DNA from: an uncultured Muribaculaceae bacterium
Lineage (GTDB): Bacteria; Bacteroidota; Bacteroidia; Bacteroidales; Muribaculaceae
Direction: 5' to 3'
NCBI GenBank assembly: GCA_934663645.1
Contig: CAKUKR010000066.1
Location: forward strand, 1-14,483
DNA: 14,483 nt
The position numbers were made by a program, and so were the translations under genes. Shown piece after piece: positions 13,347 to 14,483 of this stretch (position 1 is the first letter of the stretch; every line of letters starts with the position of its first letter). The notes under the pieces were generated by a model. That model saw only the letters and a list, made by a program, of their open reading frames with translations. It was not told the origin of the DNA and ran no database searches.

Positions 13347-13778
13347 ATGGCAAAGATAGACACAGTCAACAAGTACATAGGCGAGTACCTGGCGGGCAAG
13401 TCGCCCGAGGCAGCGGAGCGTTTCCGCGCCAAGGATGTGAGCCGCCAGTACCAATCGATAATGACATGGCGTTACAACCAGCGCAAGCGAGCCGCCGCGT
13501 CGGCGGCAGTTCCGGCTGCCGAGGAAGAGCCGAAAAGCCCTGCGGAGATGCTGCGTGCCGTGCGCCGCGACATGGAACGCCGCCGCGACCTGACGGAGGA
13601 GATGCTCGACGAGCTGACGGCGGAGCTGGACGGCTTCGCGGAGTTTGTCCGCCAGACACGCCACCGCATGCGCCTCGCCGAGATAGAGACGCTCGAGACG
13701 CGCCGCGAGGAGATAGCAGAGCGGCTCAAGACGCTGCGCCGTCAGGTGGACGAGGTGCAAGCGCCGACGCTCTTCTGA
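13347..13778 (+). CDS. Small basic/coiled-coil protein of unknown function
   Basis: I do not recognise this 143-residue protein. An N-terminal part (1-50) is helical and basic at its end (VSRQYQSIMTWRYNQRKR, 31-48), as in a small DNA-binding domain. An alanine/proline/glutamate linker follows (51-65). The rest (66-139) is a long highly charged helix with heptad-like leucines, likely coiled coil (MLDELTAELDGF, ETRREEIAERLKTLRRQV). There is no signal peptide or membrane helix, so it is cytoplasmic. I chose ATG 13347; the open frame runs back to 13131, but that part lies in the riboswitch leader. A weak box TAAATTCG (13312-13319) precedes it. It ends 21 bp before the repeat mosaic. Confidence 0.72.
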   Translation: MAKIDTVNKYIGEYLAGKSPEAAERFRAKDVSRQYQSIMTWRYNQRKRAAASAAVPAAEEEPKSPAEMLRAVRRDMERRRDLTEEMLDELTAELDGFAEFVRQTRHRMRLAEIETLETRREEIAERLKTLRRQVDEVQAPTLF

Positions 13779-13798
13779 CACGCCGCCCTCTCGGCTGC

Positions 13799-13889
13799 CG
13801 TTAACCGCGTGTTAACCTGTTAACCTGTTAACCGCCCCCAAGGGCAGGTTAACAGGGTTAACACGGTTAACACGGTTAACAGGTTAACG
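13799..13889. repeat. GTTAAC array 1: inverted clusters around a GCCC/GGGC centre
   Basis: GTTAAC occurs at 13800, 13811, 13819, 13827, 13848, 13857, 13866, 13875 and 13883. By their flanks the first four read C/T-GTTAACC and the last five read GGTTAAC-A/G, so the two arms are inverted about GCCCCCAAGGGC (13834-13845). The right arm has a 9-bp period (13848-13875), the left an 8-bp period. The whole can fold as a large imperfect palindrome. Confidence 0.95.
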
Positions 13890-13910
13890 CCATCCTCATT
13901 CCCTGATACT

Positions 13911-13956
13911 TGTTTACCGTCCCTGCCGTGGTAAACAGAGTAAACTAAGGTAAACA
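13911..13956. repeat. GTAAAC array: TGTTTACC, centre, then three GTAAAC copies
   Basis: TGTTTACC (13911-13918) is inverted to GGTAAACA (13930-13937) across an 11-bp centre. Two more GTAAAC copies follow at 13940 and 13950 (9 and 10 bp steps). The design matches the GTTAAC arrays with a different inner base. Confidence 0.9.
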
Positions 13957-13984
13957 CGCTTGCCGTTTCACCGACGGCAAGTGT
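13956..13984. repeat. Inverted repeat CTTGCCGT/ACGGCAAG
   Basis: CTTGCCGT (13959-13966) pairs perfectly with ACGGCAAG (13974-13981) around 7 nt, and three more outer pairs (one G-U) extend it. No T tract follows on either strand, so it is not an intrinsic terminator. A second small stem, TCTCGG (13991-13996) with CCGAGA (14003-14008), follows at once. Confidence 0.8.
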
Positions 13985-14020
13985 CGGAGGTCTCGGAGTT
14001 CCCCGAGAGCGGAAATCATT

Positions 14021-14053
14021 CTCGTCGGGAGTGGATTGCTCTCGTCGGGAGTG
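14021..14053 (+). repeat. Direct repeat CTCGTCGGGAGTG, two copies
   Basis: Identical 13-mers lie at 14021-14033 and 14041-14053 with a 20-bp step, about two helical turns, so both copies face the same side of the DNA. Confidence 0.85.
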
Positions 14054-14077
14054 CTGTCTCCTCTTCCTCCGACAGAT

Positions 14078-14097
14078 ATACTATATGTGTATAGTAT
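14078..14097. repeat. Perfect palindrome ATACTATA-TGTG-TATAGTAT
   Basis: Two 8-bp arms (14078-14085 and 14090-14097) surround a 4-nt loop. It is AT-only apart from one C/G pair per arm, in an otherwise GC-rich area. It could be an operator or a DNA-unwinding/cruciform site. Confidence 0.85.
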
Positions 14098-14153
14098 GTA
14101 TACGCCGCCCCCTGCCACAGCTGCTTACGCGCTGCCATAGCATAACGACGGTG

Positions 14154-14161
14154 CAAAGTTA
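14154..14161 (-). promoter_or_regulatory. Lone TAACTTTG box on the minus strand
   Basis: The box equals the -7 box before yicC, but the -33 region (near 14182) is poor. It would drive a transcript leftward through the palindrome and the GTAAAC array, where no good gene exists. A small untranslated RNA is possible. Confidence 0.3.
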
Positions 14162-14230
14162 CAACCTTCCTGCGACACGAAATCTGCTGTTTAACATTTG
14201 CGGCAGGAGGGCGCACTCTCCGATGAATAT

Positions 14231-14274
14231 GTCCGGCGTGTTCGGCGTTCCCAGCCCCCGAACAGGCCGAACAG
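14231..14274. repeat. TGTTCGG / CCGAACAG array
   Basis: GTCCGGCGT (14231-14239) and GTTCGGCGT (14240-14248) form a 9-bp direct repeat. The inverted right arm is CCGAACAGG CCGAACAGT (GAACAG at 14260 and 14269, 9-bp step). GTTCGGC (14240-14246) pairs with GCCGAAC (14266-14272). Confidence 0.88.
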
Positions 14275-14293
14275 TCTACTTACTACAGGAATG

Positions 14294-14392
14294 TGTTTCA
14301 TCTGTTTCACCGTTGCAGGGGTGCAACAGATGCAACACTTGCAACAGATGCAACAGGTGCAACACTTGCAACACTTGCAACAGATGCAACAG
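14294..14392. repeat. TGTTTCA / TGCAACA array with eight 9-bp units
   Basis: TGTTTCA lies at 14294 and 14303 (9-bp step), then CGTTGCA (14311-14317). After GGG come eight tandem 9-mers from 14321 to 14392 of the form NTGCAACA[G/C]. GTTGCA and TGCAAC are inverted to each other. Confidence 0.95.
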
Positions 14393-14411
14393 TAACAGGG
14401 AATAATGGGGC

Positions 14412-14483
14412 TGTTAACCTTGTTAACCTGCCACAGGGGGGTTAACACGGTTAACAGGTTAACGCGAGGTTAACAGGTTAACG
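14412..14483. repeat. GTTAAC array 2 (runs to the window end)
   Basis: GTTAAC occurs at 14413, 14422, 14441, 14450, 14458, 14469 and 14477. The first two read TGTTAACC; the last five read GGTTAAC-A/G. The centre is TGCCACAGGGG. It is the same design as array 1, about 610 bp away, and may go on past the window. Confidence 0.93.

Larger units (their letters stand above)
13779..14483. other. Gene-free repeat mosaic at the window end
   Basis: There is no convincing gene in these 705 bases. The open frames here are short, on both strands, and made of repeats or shadows. The stretch is filled with short inverted and tandem repeats, listed separately. It runs off the window, so its full size is unknown. 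Confidence 0.8.

Noticed and set aside
14016..14216. 66-codon frame on the minus strand near the TAACTTTG box
   Set aside because: The frame begins upstream of the box and has no protein-like pattern; an internal 40-codon version is too weak to call.
14031..14405. Cys/Asn-rich or Gln/Met-rich peptides encoded by the 9-bp repeats
   Set aside because: They are a by-product of a 9-bp period, present in several frames and on both strands, with no good start, promoter or homology.
13799..14483. CRISPR array or integron attC sites in the repeat mosaic
   Set aside because: Units are 8-9 bp with no spacers, so not a CRISPR. GTTAACC and its relatives do not fit the GTTRRRY / RYYYAAC core of attC, and no integrase is near.

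Overview
The window looks like a chromosomal segment of a GC-rich member of the Bacteroidales (phylum Bacteroidota), perhaps near Muribaculaceae; the family placement is a low-confidence guess. The phylum call rests on several things. Promoters fit the Bacteroidota pattern (TTTG-like -33 box, about 20 bases, TAnnTTTG -7 box). No Shine-Dalgarno-like sequence stands out at the start codons I checked. The rnf cluster has the order RseC-like, B, C, D, G, E, A. One gene carries a type IX secretion sorting domain. All genes seen are intact and densely packed, with many ATGA (4 bp) overlaps. Only the repeat array at the right end is cut by the window edge.

Layout. 1-210: two identical tRNA-Asn(GTT) genes and a terminator. 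231-880: a two-gene toxin-antitoxin operon (ribbon-helix-helix antitoxin plus YafQ-like RNase toxin) with its own promoter and terminator. 883-2987 (+): a housekeeping operon of yicC-family RNase, gmk and nadD. 2974-8408 (-): a complete Rnf ferredoxin:NAD+ oxidoreductase operon headed by an RseC/SoxR-reducing-type membrane protein. Its last gene, rnfA, overlaps the convergent nadD by 14 bp. 8454-9729 (-): an HD-domain hydrolase and an outer-membrane beta-barrel protein, overlapping by one base. 9765-11414 (+): a divergent pair made of an acyltransferase-3 membrane protein and an SGNH-esterase lipoprotein. 11424-13292 (-): a secreted protein with a type IX C-terminal sorting domain, preceded by a leader of about 640 nt that opens with a cobalamin riboswitch behind a near-ideal promoter. 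13347-13778 (+): a small basic/coiled-coil protein I do not recognise. 13779-14483: no gene, but a striking mosaic of short inverted and 9-bp-period repeats.

How the parts work together. The Rnf complex couples reduced-ferredoxin oxidation to NAD+ reduction and ion pumping. nadD makes the NAD precursor next door, although on the opposite strand. The acyltransferase and SGNH genes form a plausible envelope O-acylation/deacylation pair. The riboswitch implies that the T9SS-type surface protein is made when vitamin B12 is scarce, so it may help capture corrinoids.

The two least-explained parts are: (i) the 13.8-14.5 kb repeat mosaic, in which five different repeat families share the outer tetramers TGTT on the left and AACA on the right around short centres; and (ii) the 330-nt stretch between riboswitch and gene, which holds a 28-bp imperfect hairpin and a terminator-like structure.
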